Shown piece after piece: positions 1 to 8,630 of a stretch of 64,000 nt of DNA. The notes under the pieces were generated by a model that saw nothing but the letters and a program-made list of their open reading frames with translations, ran no database searches and had not been told where the DNA came from. Within the stretch, counting starts at the first letter, position 1, and the number at the start of each line of letters is the position of its first letter. Source of the stretch: Cupriavidus pauculus (lineage in GTDB: Bacteria; Pseudomonadota; Gammaproteobacteria; Burkholderiales; Burkholderiaceae); assembly GCF_002858765.1 (NCBI RefSeq), contig NZ_PJRP01000001.1, positions 815,366 through 879,365 of the forward strand. Direction: 5' to 3'. A program made the position numbers and the translations under genes.

Positions 1-1034
1 CGCCCCAGGGGGGCCGCCCGCGCCGTCTGGTGGACCAGTTCACGCGCCGCCTGCCACCGGGCTCGGAGGTGCGGCTGGAGGACGAATTGTCCACGCCCCG
101 GCTCTGGATCAAGCTGCCCAACCGCAACCGCTGGATCGCCATGCCGATCCTGTTCGTGCATAACCCCCCGCCCGATAATCGGCTGATTCCGGGCGTGGTG
201 CTGGTGGTAGGGGTGGCGATCGTGTTCGCGCTGTTCGTGGCGTGGCAGATCCAGCGCCCGGTGCGCGACATGGCGGAAGCGGCCGAGAAGCTGTCGCGCC
301 AGCAGGCCGTGCCGCCCCTGCGCGAGCGCGGGCCGCACGAGTTGCGCCAGCTGATGGTGCGTTTCAATCGCATGGTGGCGGACCTGTTCCGCATCGACCA
401 GGAGCGCAATACGATGCTGGCCGGCATCGCGCATGACCTGAAGACACCGCTGGCGCGCCTGCGTCTGCGGGCCGAGATGCTGTCGGACCCCAAGGCGGCC
501 GCCGGCGTGACGCGCGACGTGGACTCGATGTCGGCCATCGTCGAGCAGTTCCTGACCTTTGCGCAGAGCAGCGAGCCCACGGCCCGGCCGGTGCCGGTGG
601 ACAAGCGTATTGTGGAACTGGCAGCGTCGCTGCACGAGCAGGACAGGCTGGTGGTGCTGGAACTGACCGCCGGCGAGGGCTTCCGCATGATCGCCACCCA
701 ACTGGACCGCATCATCGGCAACCTGGTGGACAACGCCTATGCCTACGGGGCGCCGCCGGTCTACGTGGCGACGACACGCACCAGCGAGGGCTGGTGCCTG
801 ACCGTGGAAGACCAGGGCCCGGGCATCCCGGCCGATGCCATCGAGCGCGTGACCATGCCGTTCGTGCGGCTGGACCCGGCACGCGGCGGCAATGCACATT
901 CGGGGCTGGGCCTGGCCATTGTCGACCGTCTGGTCAGGCAGGGCGGCGGCAGGCTGACGATCAGCAACCGCGACGAAGGCGGCCTGCGCGTGGAGATGGT
1001 GTTCCCGTTCACGGCGCTGGCGCAGGCGGCCTGA
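1..1034 (+). CDS. EnvZ-like sensor histidine kinase, C-terminal part (5' truncated by window edge)
   Basis: Membrane two-component kinase, probably EnvZ/OmpR class. The reading frame is open to the left edge (codons from base 3), so the start and the first membrane segment lie outside the window; the GTG at base 30 is only the first possible start seen. Numbered from it, a transmembrane segment lies at about residues 54-74, HAMP at 75-120, the phospho-acceptor H135 in AGIAHDLKTP, an N box around NLVDNAY, and G boxes DQGPGI and GLGLAIV. The C-terminus is complete. An OmpR-like regulator would be expected upstream. It is followed by a CCCTCTCC/GGAGAGGG hairpin and the convergent plsY. Confidence 0.9.
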   Translation, partial: PQGGRPRRLVDQFTRRLPPGSEVRLEDELSTPRLWIKLPNRNRWIAMPILFVHNPPPDNRLIPGVVLVVGVAIVFALFVAWQIQRPVRDMAEAAEKLSRQQAVPPLRERGPHELRQLMVRFNRMVADLFRIDQERNTMLAGIAHDLKTPLARLRLRAEMLSDPKAAAGVTRDVDSMSAIVEQFLTFAQSSEPTARPVPVDKRIVELAASLHEQDRLVVLELTAGEGFRMIATQLDRIIGNLVDNAYAYGAPPVYVATTRTSEGWCLTVEDQGPGIPADAIERVTMPFVRLDPARGGNAHSGLGLAIVDRLVRQGGGRLTISNRDEGGLRVEMVFPFTALAQAA

Positions 1035-1057
1035 TTCGGCTTGCGCGTGGTTTTCTT

Positions 1058-1080
1058 CCCTCTCCACTTGTGGGAGAGGG
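1058..1080. repeat. GGGAGAGGG hairpin, copy 1
   Basis: Inverted repeat CCCTCTCC / GGAGAGGG (8 bp arms, 7-base loop) in the short gap between the convergent kinase and plsY genes. It belongs to a small dispersed family also found near 3.9-4.0 kb and at 62.3 kb. A REP-like element or transcript end is the likely role (inference). Confidence 0.55.
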
Positions 1081-1104
1081 GAGCACCCCCGCAGTGCCTC
1101 AACC

Positions 1105-1713
1105 TCAAACCTTCTTCTTTTCCCCGATCCGGCTTTCCTTGCCGGCCAGCAGCTTGGCGATATTGCTACGGTGGCGTGCAATCAGCAGTATGCCGATGAC
1201 CAGCACGGCGCCGGCGATGATATCCACGCCGAACATCAGCACGTAGAAGAACGGCGCGAAGATCGCGGCTACCAGCGCGGCCAGCGACGAATAGCGGAAA
1301 AAGAACGCGATGATGAGCCAGCTGGCCAGTGTGCCGGCCCCCAGCAGCGGGTGGATGGCGAACAGGATGCCGGCTGCCGTGGCCACGCCCTTGCCGCCCG
1401 CGAAGCGGTGGAACACCGGGAACAGGTGGCCCAGGAACACGGCCAGCGCGGCCAGGGCGATGCCGGTATCGTCCACGCCGTAGCCGGGGCCCAGGTGCTT
1501 GACCAGCATGACCGCCGCATAGCCCTTCAGGCCATCGCCGATCAGCGTCAGGATCGCGGCCTTCTTGTTGCCGGTGCGCAGCACGTTGGTGGCGCCGGGG
1601 TTGCCGGAACCGTAGCTGTGCGGATCGGGCAGGCCCATGACCTTGCTGACCACGACGGCGAACGACACCGATCCGATCAGGTAGGCGATGACGGCAAATA
1701 TCAGGTTGACCAT
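1105..1713 (-). CDS. plsY: Glycerol-3-phosphate acyltransferase PlsY
   Basis: Integral membrane acyltransferase that transfers an acyl group from acyl-phosphate to glycerol-3-phosphate, the first step of phospholipid synthesis. The 202-residue protein is very hydrophobic (about five membrane segments) and carries the family motifs GSVSF near the N-terminus, [11 protein letters not shown] around residue 38, and [10 protein letters not shown] in the middle. I chose the ATG at 1713 because it gives the normal family length and begins directly in the first membrane segment; an upstream in-frame start would add 17 polar residues. Confidence 0.95.
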   Translation of the reverse strand: MVNLIFAVIAYLIGSVSFAVVVSKVMGLPDPHSYGSGNPGATNVLRTGNKKAAILTLIGDGLKGYAAVMLVKHLGPGYGVDDTGIALAALAVFLGHLFPVFHRFAGGKGVATAAGILFAIHPLLGAGTLASWLIIAFFFRYSSLAALVAAIFAPFFYVLMFGVDIIAGAVLVIGILLIARHRSNIAKLLAGKESRIGEKKKV

Positions 1714-1828
1714 TGTGTGGGAAGAAAGAAGGAATTTCAGGCTGGCGCGATTGTAGCGCGGCACGGCGCCAGCCGACGCCGTGATTTCCCCGAGGCTTCC
1801 GCCAATCCGGCGGCCGGCCTGATCGCCA

Positions 1829-2320
1829 TCAGTCAGGCAGCGCGCAAGCCACCGGCCTGGCGTCCAGCAGGTCGGTCAGCACGCCCGGGGCGATGCTGAT
1901 CAGGTAGCCGCGCCGCCCGCCGTTGATGTAGATGGTGTCCAGCGCCAGCACGGTGCCTTCCACATAGACCGGCATCCGCTTCTTCGTGCCGAACGGCGAC
2001 GTGCCGCCCACCATGTAGCCGCTATGGCGCTGTGCCACCTCGGGCTTGCACGGCTGCACGCTTTTTGCGCCGATCTGCCGCGCCAGGTTCTTGGTCGACA
2101 CCGAGCAGTCGCCGTGCATCAGCACGATCAGCGGCTTGGCGGCCTCGTCTTCCATCACCAGCGTCTTCACCACGTTGTGCTCGGGCACGCCAAGCTGGCG
2201 CGCCGATTCGCCGGTGCCGCCGTGGTCGACATAGTCGTAGGCGTGCTCGCCAAACGCCACGCCCTGCTTGCGCAGCATCTGCGTGGCCGGTGTTTCGGAG
2301 ATGTGTTTCTGCTTGCTCAT
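1829..2320 (-). CDS. ybaK: Cys-tRNA(Pro)/Cys-tRNA(Cys) deacylase YbaK
   Basis: Single-domain YbaK/EbsC (ProX-like) protein of 163 residues that hydrolyses mischarged aminoacyl-tRNA in trans. Family features seen are a central GESARQLG...NVVKTLV stretch, [15 protein letters not shown], and the glycine-rich [10 protein letters not shown] segment of the substrate pocket. The ATG at 2320 fits the family N-terminus; an upstream extension of 37 residues overlaps the xerD end and is not family-like. It lies 22 bases after xerD on the same strand and may be co-transcribed with ogt-xerD. Confidence 0.9.
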   Translation of the reverse strand: MSKQKHISETPATQMLRKQGVAFGEHAYDYVDHGGTGESARQLGVPEHNVVKTLVMEDEAAKPLIVLMHGDCSVSTKNLARQIGAKSVQPCKPEVAQRHSGYMVGGTSPFGTKKRMPVYVEGTVLALDTIYINGGRRGYLISIAPGVLTDLLDARPVACALPD

Positions 2321-2342
2321 GGAACGGAATGACCGCGCCGGC

Positions 2343-3251
2343 TCAGCCGCGCGGATGGTGATGCAGGTGCAGCTCGCGCAGGCGCTCGCGCGCCACGTGC
2401 GTGTAGATCTGCGTGGTGGAGATGTCGGCATGGCCCAGCAGCAGCTGCACTACGCGCAGGTCGGCGCCGTGGTTTAGCAGGTGCGTGGCAAAGGCATGCC
2501 GCAGCGTATGCGGCGACAGCGGGGCATGGACGCCGGCGTCGCGCGCATGCTTCTTGATCAGGTGCCAGAACGTCTGGCGCGTCATGCCTTCGCCGCGCTG
2601 GGTGACGAACAGTTCGTCGCAGGCGCGGCCGGCCAGCAGCACGGGCCGGCTTTCGGCCAGGTAGCGGCGCAGCCAGTCGCCGGCCTGCGCGCCAAACGGC
2701 ACCAGCCGTTCCTTGTTGCCCTTGCCGCCCACCACGCGAGCCACGCCCTCGTTGAGCCCGATCTCGATCGTCTTCATGTTCGTCAGTTCGGACACGCGCA
2801 GCCCGCTGGCGTACATCAGTTCAAGCATGGTGCGGTCGCGCAGGCCCAGCGGCGTGTCTTCGTCGGGGGCTTCCAGCAGCGACTCGACCTGGCCCTCGGA
2901 CAGCGTCTTCGGAAAGCGCGGCGGCTGTTTAGCCGGGCGCAGCAACAGGCAGGGATCGGCCTCGATCATGTGCTCGCGCAGCGCCCACTGGTAGAAGCGG
3001 CGGAACACCGTCAGGCGCCGGTTGGCCGACGATGCGCGGGTTTCCGTGTGGCGTGCCGCGAAGTAGCCGGACAGCGCCGTGTCGTCCACAGCCAGCAGCG
3101 CGCACGTTTCGTTCTCGTGCAGCCAGCGCGCCAGCAGCGCCAGGTCGCGCCGATAGGCGTCGATGGTGTTCTTCGATAGCCCGTCTTCGAGCCACAGCGC
3201 ATCGCAGAAGCGGTCGACCAGCGCCAGGTCTTCGGCCAGCACCGCGCTCAT
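2343..3251 (-). CDS. xerD: Tyrosine site-specific recombinase XerD
   Basis: Chromosome dimer resolution recombinase acting at dif with XerC. The 302-residue protein has an N-terminal SAM-like core-binding domain (about residues 5-95) and a C-terminal catalytic domain with the full active site: R152 (SGLRVSEL), K177 (GGKGNKER), H248 and R251 (SPHTLRHAF), H274 (LLGHADIS) and Y283 (TQIYTHV). Its start codon overlaps the ogt stop as ATGA, implying translational coupling. It is a chromosomal housekeeping recombinase, not an integrase: no attachment sites or phage genes are nearby. Confidence 0.95.
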   Translation of the reverse strand: MSAVLAEDLALVDRFCDALWLEDGLSKNTIDAYRRDLALLARWLHENETCALLAVDDTALSGYFAARHTETRASSANRRLTVFRRFYQWALREHMIEADPCLLLRPAKQPPRFPKTLSEGQVESLLEAPDEDTPLGLRDRTMLELMYASGLRVSELTNMKTIEIGLNEGVARVVGGKGNKERLVPFGAQAGDWLRRYLAESRPVLLAGRACDELFVTQRGEGMTRQTFWHLIKKHARDAGVHAPLSPHTLRHAFATHLLNHGADLRVVQLLLGHADISTTQIYTHVARERLRELHLHHHPRG

Positions 3252-3727
3252 AGGAGCATTGCCCCTTCGTGGCGCAGCAGCCAGCGCTTGACGCCCAGGT
3301 GAAAGCCTTCCTCGCCGTGATGGGCGAAGCCGCCGAGCCCGTTGGCGGCCACCACGCGGTGGCACGGGATCACGATCGGAAACCAGTTCTGCCCGCAGGC
3401 CTGGCCCACGGCACGCGGCATGCTTTGCAGCGATTTGGCGATGGTGCCGTAAGTGGTCAGGCCGCCGCGCGGCACGGCGCAGATGGCATGCCAGACCTTG
3501 CGCTGGAAGTCGGTGCCGCGCGTGGCCAGCGGCAGGTCGAAGACCATGTCGGGATTGTCGTAGTAGGCCGTGAGCTGTTCGGCCACGCGCCGCGTCAGGG
3601 TGTCGGCCGGCGCGATGTCGGCAAACGAATCGGGCAGGTAGACGATCTCGTGGACCTGCGCGCCGTCGACGCGCACGCCGACCTTGCCGAATGGCGCCGG
3701 CAGGACGGCATCGAAGGGACGTTGCAT
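3248..3727 (-). CDS. ogt: Methylated-DNA--protein-cysteine S-methyltransferase (Ogt type)
   Basis: Suicide repair protein that takes O6-alkyl groups from guanine in DNA onto its own cysteine. In the 159-residue protein the active-site motif PCHRVV places the acceptor at C122; upstream are the helix-turn-helix region (TTYGTIAKSL, with arginine finger R105 following) and N114. The N-terminal domain is short, as in Ogt-type rather than Ada-type enzymes. It is the first gene of a minus-strand set with xerD, overlapping it by four bases (ATGA). Confidence 0.93.
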   Translation of the reverse strand: MQRPFDAVLPAPFGKVGVRVDGAQVHEIVYLPDSFADIAPADTLTRRVAEQLTAYYDNPDMVFDLPLATRGTDFQRKVWHAICAVPRGGLTTYGTIAKSLQSMPRAVGQACGQNWFPIVIPCHRVVAANGLGGFAHHGEEGFHLGVKRWLLRHEGAMLL

Positions 3728-3868
3728 GGTGGGTGGCTGAGTGAAATGCTTAGCCGGATTTTATGCCTATTTGCCGCAGCCACCCGTGGTTTTCTCCCCC
3801 TTTCCCCGCTGTTCAGACCGGACACATAGGTGACAGGTGTGCGAGGACATGGTTTGAACACCCGCCTG

Positions 3869-4041
3869 CGGGAGAGGGGCGAGGGAGAGGGCGGATGGGT
3901 CAAGCTCCAGCCAGACGTGGCCGCGAGGCGCCCGCCAAAAGCAAAAAGGACCACCGATGTGGTGGCCCTTGGCGGAAGGCGCCGGAAAGATCAGACGCTT
4001 GCCCTCTCCCCCGCCCCCTCTCCCGAATGACGGGAGAGGGG
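3869..4041. repeat. Pair of inverted GGGAGAGGG elements (copies 2 and 3)
   Basis: In the 341-base gap between ogt and the Bug gene, a G-rich block at 3869-3892 (CGGGAGAGGGGCGAGGGAG...) is matched by an almost exact reverse complement at 4001-4025. The right copy also folds on itself (CCCCTCTCCCG / CGGGAGAGGGG, 4015-4041, 11 bp arms). The arrangement resembles paired REP elements. Between them lies the terminator of the Bug gene. Apart from these I see nothing coding here. Confidence 0.55.
3943..3968 (-). terminator. Rho-independent terminator of the Bug gene
   Basis: On the minus strand GGGCCACC, a 5-base loop, GGTGGTCC (one mismatch) and then five T. It sits about 100 bases beyond the Bug gene stop codon, with the right REP-like copy between. 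Confidence 0.65.
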
Positions 4042-4068
4042 AGAACACCTCCAGGTATTTCTGACGGC

Positions 4069-5058
4069 TTACTGCTCCAGCTTGATGTTCTGAACCTTGA
4101 CCAGGTTCTTCATCTTGTCGAATTCCTTCTTGATTTCGGCAGCGTGCTGGGCCGGCGTGTTGCCCGACGGCTCGGCGCCGGCGGCTTGCAGGCGATCCAC
4201 GAAGCCCTTGTCCTGCAGCGCCTTGACCACCGCGCCGTTCAGCTTGGCGATGACGTCGTCAGGCGTGCCGGCCGGGGCCACCAGACCGTACCAGGCCGGG
4301 TCGTTCGGCTCCTTCAGGCCCATTTCGCTGAAGGTAGGCACGTTTGCCAGGCCATCCACGCGCTTGTTCCAGGCCACCACGATCGGGCGCAGCTTGCCGG
4401 CCTTGATGTAGGGCATCGACGACGGCAGGTTGTCCACCATGATCGGCACCTGGCCAGCCAGCACGTCGTTCAGCGCCGGGCCGGCGCCACGGTACGGAAT
4501 GTGGACCATGAACGTCTTGGTCGACACCTTGAACTGTTCGCCCAGCATGTGGCCGAAGCCGCAGGTGCCCGACGACGCGTACGAATACTTGCCCGGGTTG
4601 GCCTTCAGCACGGCCAGGAATTCCTTGTAGTCCTTGGCCGGGAAGTTCGGGTTCACCGCGATCACGTTGGCCACGTTCGCCACGTTGGCGATGGGCTTGA
4701 AGTCCTTGATCGGGTCGTACGACAGCTTGGGGTTGCAGGCCGGGTTCACGGCCATGGTCGACACCGTGGAGATGCCGATCGTGTATCCGTCCGGGGCCGA
4801 CTTGGCAATGGCGTCGGCGCCGATCGACCCGCCGCCACCGGCGCGGTTTTCCACCACCACCGGCTGGCCCAGGACGCGGCTCATCTGGTCGGCCACGCCG
4901 CGGCCGACGATGTCGGTCGTGCCGCCCGGCGCGAACGGAATGATCAGGCGGATCGGCTTGGTCGGATAGTTGCTCTGTGCTTGTGCTACGGATGCCACGG
5001 AGGCGGCGGCCATGAAGACCGTCGAAGCCAGGATCAGTGCTTTCTTGTGAGCTTGCAT
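4069..5058 (-). CDS. Tripartite tricarboxylate transporter-type substrate-binding protein (Bug family)
   Basis: Periplasmic binding protein of the Bug/TctC superfamily, very abundant in Bordetella and Cupriavidus, usually binding carboxylates. The 329-residue protein starts with a Sec signal peptide (KKALILASTVFMAAASVASVAQA, cleavage near residue 27), then the family opening YPTKPIRLIIPFAPGGTTDI, a VVVENRAGGGGSIG segment and the conserved domain II pattern AGTPDDVI. No transporter membrane genes are adjacent, so it is an orphan. The ligand cannot be read from sequence. The ATG at 5058 begins the signal peptide; longer starts add a non-signal extension. Confidence 0.92.
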   Translation of the reverse strand: MQAHKKALILASTVFMAAASVASVAQAQSNYPTKPIRLIIPFAPGGTTDIVGRGVADQMSRVLGQPVVVENRAGGGGSIGADAIAKSAPDGYTIGISTVSTMAVNPACNPKLSYDPIKDFKPIANVANVANVIAVNPNFPAKDYKEFLAVLKANPGKYSYASSGTCGFGHMLGEQFKVSTKTFMVHIPYRGAGPALNDVLAGQVPIMVDNLPSSMPYIKAGKLRPIVVAWNKRVDGLANVPTFSEMGLKEPNDPAWYGLVAPAGTPDDVIAKLNGAVVKALQDKGFVDRLQAAGAEPSGNTPAQHAAEIKKEFDKMKNLVKVQNIKLEQ

Positions 5059-5163
5059 TGAGGAGAGTCTCCCGTCGTTGAAGCCGGGCGGATCGCGCCC
5101 GGGGAGGTCATGAAACACCGGTGCGCCGCTGTGGTTGCAGCGGTGCGCCGGCGTGCTTCGGAA

Positions 5164-5781
5164 TCAGCCGCCCAGCAGGCCGCGCTTCAGGTTGCGGTCC
5201 ACCGGGTGTTCGCCCAGGAAGATGCGCAGCACGGCCTGGTAGAAGTCTTCGCCCGGAATGGCCAGGCCGCGCGGAATGCCGTTCAGCGTCACGGCGGTTC
5301 CGCCCTCGGGCGTGAAGTCGAAATTGATGATGTCGCCGCGCTGGGCCGTGCCCAGCTGGCTCATCGTGCGTTCCAGCTGCGTCACGCGGCCGGACAGCAG
5401 CTGCATCTGCAGCTCGGAATGGTTTTCGCGCAGCCCCTCGTTGAGGGCTTTCACGAACTGCGTCGATTCCACCTCGCGCAGCGGGCGGATCTGCAGCCGC
5501 TTCGGGCCCGGCGAGCCCAGCACCACGGTGGCGTTGCGGGCGCGCTCGGGCAGGTACAGCCCGGCTGCGTAGCCCTTGATCACGAATACCTGCCGCAGGC
5601 CCGTGCCGTTGAGCGGCAACTGCCGGCCGCCCAGGCGTGCCATGTCGTCGAACCGCACGCCGTCGATTTCCATCGCCGATACCGACGGCAACAGCAGGCC
5701 GAGCGCCAGTGTCGCGCACAGCGAAACGGCAAGGCGGCGGGAAAGCATGGCTCGGCGGGACGAAGACGGCGTGGACTTCAT
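5164..5781 (-). CDS. Chalcone isomerase-like domain periplasmic protein
   Basis: Exported protein of 205 residues whose body matches the bacterial chalcone-isomerase-fold family (MEIDGVRFDDMARLGGRQLPLNG at the domain start, then GYAAGLYLPERA and FFxG-like DFTPEGGT...LNGIPRG). These bacterial homologues are not known to isomerise flavonoids; the fold is thought to bind a fatty acid or related ligand. A signal peptide is clear (SRRLAVSLCATLALGLLLPSVSA, cleavage about residue 36). It is upstream of the Bug gene on the same strand with a 105-base gap, so co-transcription is possible but unproven. Confidence 0.8.
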   Translation of the reverse strand: MKSTPSSSRRAMLSRRLAVSLCATLALGLLLPSVSAMEIDGVRFDDMARLGGRQLPLNGTGLRQVFVIKGYAAGLYLPERARNATVVLGSPGPKRLQIRPLREVESTQFVKALNEGLRENHSELQMQLLSGRVTQLERTMSQLGTAQRGDIINFDFTPEGGTAVTLNGIPRGLAIPGEDFYQAVLRIFLGEHPVDRNLKRGLLGG

Positions 5782-5935
5782 GGTGCGACAGGTGGCGGCA
5801 AAGCCGCGGGCAAGGCGAAATTCAGCGTGCCATGTTGTGGGAATTCTGAAAAAATACCCATCCGGATCTGCCCTAGGCTTCACTTTTGACGAAGCCTGCC
5901 GTCGGGCGCCACGATAACTACAACGCATTCGAGAC

Positions 5936-6829
5936 ATGTCTGCCGCCCTGCTGCTGGTGCCGGACTTCAGCCTGATCCTGATCGGCTGGCTGCTGGTTCG
6001 ATTTACCCCCTTTGATCGCGCTTTCTGGGCTGGCGTGGAACGCCTGGTCTACTTCGTGCTGTTCCCCGCGCTGCTGTTGCAATCCACCAACAGTGCGAAG
6101 TTCGACTTTTCGTCCACGTCGGCCATGCTCGGGCTGGCCCTGGCCACGATGGCCTTTGGCATGGCTGCCGGCTACCTGGTGCGCTACGTGCTGCGGCCCG
6201 CCCCGATCGACTTTGCCTCGGGCTTCCAGACCGCCTTCCGCTTCAATTCCTATATCGGACTGGCCCTGGCGGCGCGGCTTGGCGGCGGCGAGGGGCTGGC
6301 GATGATGGCGCTGGTGGTGGGCGTGACGGTGCCGCTGTGCAATGTGGCGGCGGTCTGGGCGCTGGCGCGGCATGGCGAATCGAACCTGCTGCGCGAACTG
6401 GCGCGCAATCCGCTGATCCTGGCCACGGCCATCGGGCTGGCCACGAACCTGCTGGGCCTGCATCCGCCCGAGGTGATCGGCATGACGCTGGGCCGCCTGG
6501 GTTCGGCATCGACCGCGCTGGGCCTGATGACCGTGGGCGCCGGCCTGCAGATGAGCGGGGCCACCGGCACGGCCGGCCCGATGGCCTGGTGGAGCGGCGT
6601 GAAGCTGCTGGCCATGCCGTGCTTTGCGTGGCTGGTCGGGAAATACCTGCCGTTGACCGCGCTGCAGTACCAGATCGTGGTCATCTATGCGTCGCTGCCG
6701 ACGGCGTCCAGCGCCTACATCCTGGCCGTGCGCATGGGCGGCAACGGGCCGATGGTGGCGGCCACCATCTCGGCCATGACCGTGGCGGCCGTGGTGACCA
6801 CGCCGGTCTGGCTGTCGCTGGTCAGCTAG
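5936..6829 (+). CDS. AEC family transporter (auxin efflux carrier-like)
   Basis: Inner-membrane permease of 297 residues with about ten hydrophobic segments. Family marks are the N-terminal VPDFSLILIGWLL with an FPALLLQS motif in the second segment, and the conserved C-terminal block YASLPTASSAYILAVRMGG. Bacterial members export or import small carboxylates (malate, malonate and similar); the substrate here is unknown. It is transcribed divergently from the chalcone-isomerase-like gene and convergently with queG, with no clear terminator in the 57-base gap to queG. Confidence 0.88.
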   Translation: MSAALLLVPDFSLILIGWLLVRFTPFDRAFWAGVERLVYFVLFPALLLQSTNSAKFDFSSTSAMLGLALATMAFGMAAGYLVRYVLRPAPIDFASGFQTAFRFNSYIGLALAARLGGGEGLAMMALVVGVTVPLCNVAAVWALARHGESNLLRELARNPLILATAIGLATNLLGLHPPEVIGMTLGRLGSASTALGLMTVGAGLQMSGATGTAGPMAWWSGVKLLAMPCFAWLVGKYLPLTALQYQIVVIYASLPTASSAYILAVRMGGNGPMVAATISAMTVAAVVTTPVWLSLVS

Positions 6830-6886
6830 GGGCGGCGTTCGGGCTTCGGGTTTCCGGCCGCTCGGGCCGTTCAGGCTTCAGACCGT

Positions 6887-8080
6887 TCAGCCAGCGGTGT
6901 CCTGGGCCAGGGCCCAGTCGATGTGCTCGCGCACGAGCGGCGTGGCGGTATCGCGCCGGGCCAGCAGGGCGGTGCGGATGCGCTGCGCCAGGGCGGGGTC
7001 GCTGGTCGAGGCCACGCGCAGGCTGTTGCCCAGCCCCACGGCCAGGTTGCGCAGCCAGCGCTCATGGCCAATGCGGCGGATCGGGCTGCCCTCAAGCCGC
7101 TGGTTGAATTCCGCCTCGGTCCAGCCGAACAGATCGGCCATATCGGGGGCATCGAAGCCGTTGCGCACGTCGAAGTCGGGCAGCGTGGCCCGGTGCGCGA
7201 ACTTGTTCCACGGGCAGGCCAGCTGGCAGTCGTCGCAGCCGTAAACGCGGTTGCCCATCGGCGCGCGCAGGGGCTCGGGGATGGCACCCTTGTGTTCGAT
7301 CGTCAGGTACGAGATGCAGCGGCGCGCATCCAGCCGGAACGGCTCCAGGATCGCCCCGGTGGGGCAGATGTCGATGCAGCGGCGGCAATTGCCGCAGTGG
7401 GGCGCTTCGGTGGGGTCGGCCGGCAGCGGGATATCGATCAGGATCTCGCCCAGGAAGAACATAGACCCGCCGTCACGATCCAGCAGCAGCGTGTGCTTAC
7501 CACGCCAGCCCAGGCCGCCCTGGCTGGCCAGCGCCACTTCCATGACCGGGGCCGAATCGGTGAACACGCGGTAGCCGAACGGGCCGATGGCCGTTTCGAT
7601 GCGCGCCGCCAGTTGCTGCAGGCGGTTGCGCAGCACCTTGTGATAGTCGCGGCCGCGTGCATAGAGCGAGATCACGGCGGTGGATGGGTCGTCAAGCCGC
7701 GCCAGTTCGTGGCGGCGCCAGTCGCCGGGGCCCTGCGCGGGCAGGTAGGGCATGCGGGCGACGATGGCGCGCACCGTGCCGGGCACCAGTTCGTGCGGGC
7801 GGGCGCGCTTTGCGCCGTGGTTGGCCATATAATCCATGTCGCCGTGGTAGCCCGCCTGCAACCACGCCAGCAGGCCCGCCTCGGCGTGCCGCAGATCGAC
7901 ATCGGCAATGCGGATTTCATCGAATCCGAGCGCGCGGCCCCAGCTGCGCAGGGATGCCGCCAGCGATGCCAGGTCCACGTCCGTGGTGACGGAGGCGGGG
8001 TCTGGACGCGCCGGAGCGGAATCTTCTGCGGGATGCGCGGTTTGCGCGGGGGTAGGGGCGGGCACTGCACGGTCGATCAT
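6887..8080 (-). CDS. queG: Epoxyqueuosine reductase QueG
   Basis: Cobalamin-dependent iron-sulfur enzyme that reduces epoxyqueuosine to queuosine in tRNA, the last step of the pathway. The 397-residue protein has the DUF1730 region with YARGRDYHKVLRNRL and DSAPVMEVALA, then two [4Fe-4S] sets: CGNCRRCIDICPTGAI and a second C...CDDCQLACPWN. The first 40 residues are a low-complexity proline/alanine extension; the ATG at 8080 is the only start giving 17 bases of separation from the divergent tsaE. It shares that very short divergent gap with tsaE, so the promoters must overlap the coding ends. Confidence 0.95.
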   Translation of the reverse strand: MIDRAVPAPTPAQTAHPAEDSAPARPDPASVTTDVDLASLAASLRSWGRALGFDEIRIADVDLRHAEAGLLAWLQAGYHGDMDYMANHGAKRARPHELVPGTVRAIVARMPYLPAQGPGDWRRHELARLDDPSTAVISLYARGRDYHKVLRNRLQQLAARIETAIGPFGYRVFTDSAPVMEVALASQGGLGWRGKHTLLLDRDGGSMFFLGEILIDIPLPADPTEAPHCGNCRRCIDICPTGAILEPFRLDARRCISYLTIEHKGAIPEPLRAPMGNRVYGCDDCQLACPWNKFAHRATLPDFDVRNGFDAPDMADLFGWTEAEFNQRLEGSPIRRIGHERWLRNLAVGLGNSLRVASTSDPALAQRIRTALLARRDTATPLVREHIDWALAQDTAG

Positions 8081-8096
8081 CCCTGAATTGTACGCA

Positions 8097-8630
8097 ATGC
8101 CCCTGCTCGAAGAACGCATCCTGCCGCTGCCCGACGAAATCGCCACCGAGCGGTTCGGCGCCGCGCTGGCCGGCGCGGTGCGCAACATGCCGCCGCGCAC
8201 GGTGCATGTCCAGCTGTCCGGAGACCTTGGCGCGGGCAAGACCACGCTGTCGCGCGCCGTGCTGCGTGCGCTGGGGCATGCCGGCAAGGTCCGCAGCCCC
8301 ACCTACACGCTGTGCGAGCCCTACGACGTGCAGCGTGCCGATGGCTCGCCGCTGACCGTCTACCACTTCGACCTGTACCGTTTTGCTGACCCCGAGGAAT
8401 GGATCGACGCCGGTTTTCGCGATTGTTTCGCCGAGCCCGCATTCAACCTGGTGGAGTGGCCGGAAAAGGCCGGACGCCTGCTTGGGGAACCCGATCTGCA
8501 CGTGTTGCTCCAATCGGACAACCGCGTGCCACAAATTGCCGTTAATGGGGATGACGATGGCGCGGATCGCCGCATGGCCACGTTGCGCGCCTATACTCCC
8601 ACTGGACTTATCCTGCTGAACGCATGCTGA
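8097..8630 (+). CDS. tsaE: tRNA threonylcarbamoyladenosine biosynthesis ATPase TsaE
   Basis: ATPase partner of TsaB/TsaD in making t6A37 of ANN-decoding tRNAs. P-loop GDLGAGKTT at residues 42-50, followed by the family blocks SPTYTLCEPY, VYHFDLYRF and LVEWPEKAG. Length 177 residues, normal plus a short variable tail. The ATG at 8097 was chosen over in-frame upstream starts, which run into queG. Its stop overlaps the next gene's start (ATGCTGA, 7 bases), so it is coupled with the amidase, a conserved arrangement in many proteobacteria. Confidence 0.94.
   Translation: MPLLEERILPLPDEIATERFGAALAGAVRNMPPRTVHVQLSGDLGAGKTTLSRAVLRALGHAGKVRSPTYTLCEPYDVQRADGSPLTVYHFDLYRFADPEEWIDAGFRDCFAEPAFNLVEWPEKAGRLLGEPDLHVLLQSDNRVPQIAVNGDDDGADRRMATLRAYTPTGLILLNAC

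Noticed and set aside
2343..3251. Phage or island integrase
   Set aside because: The sequence is XerD with housekeeping neighbours; no attachment site duplications or mobile genes.
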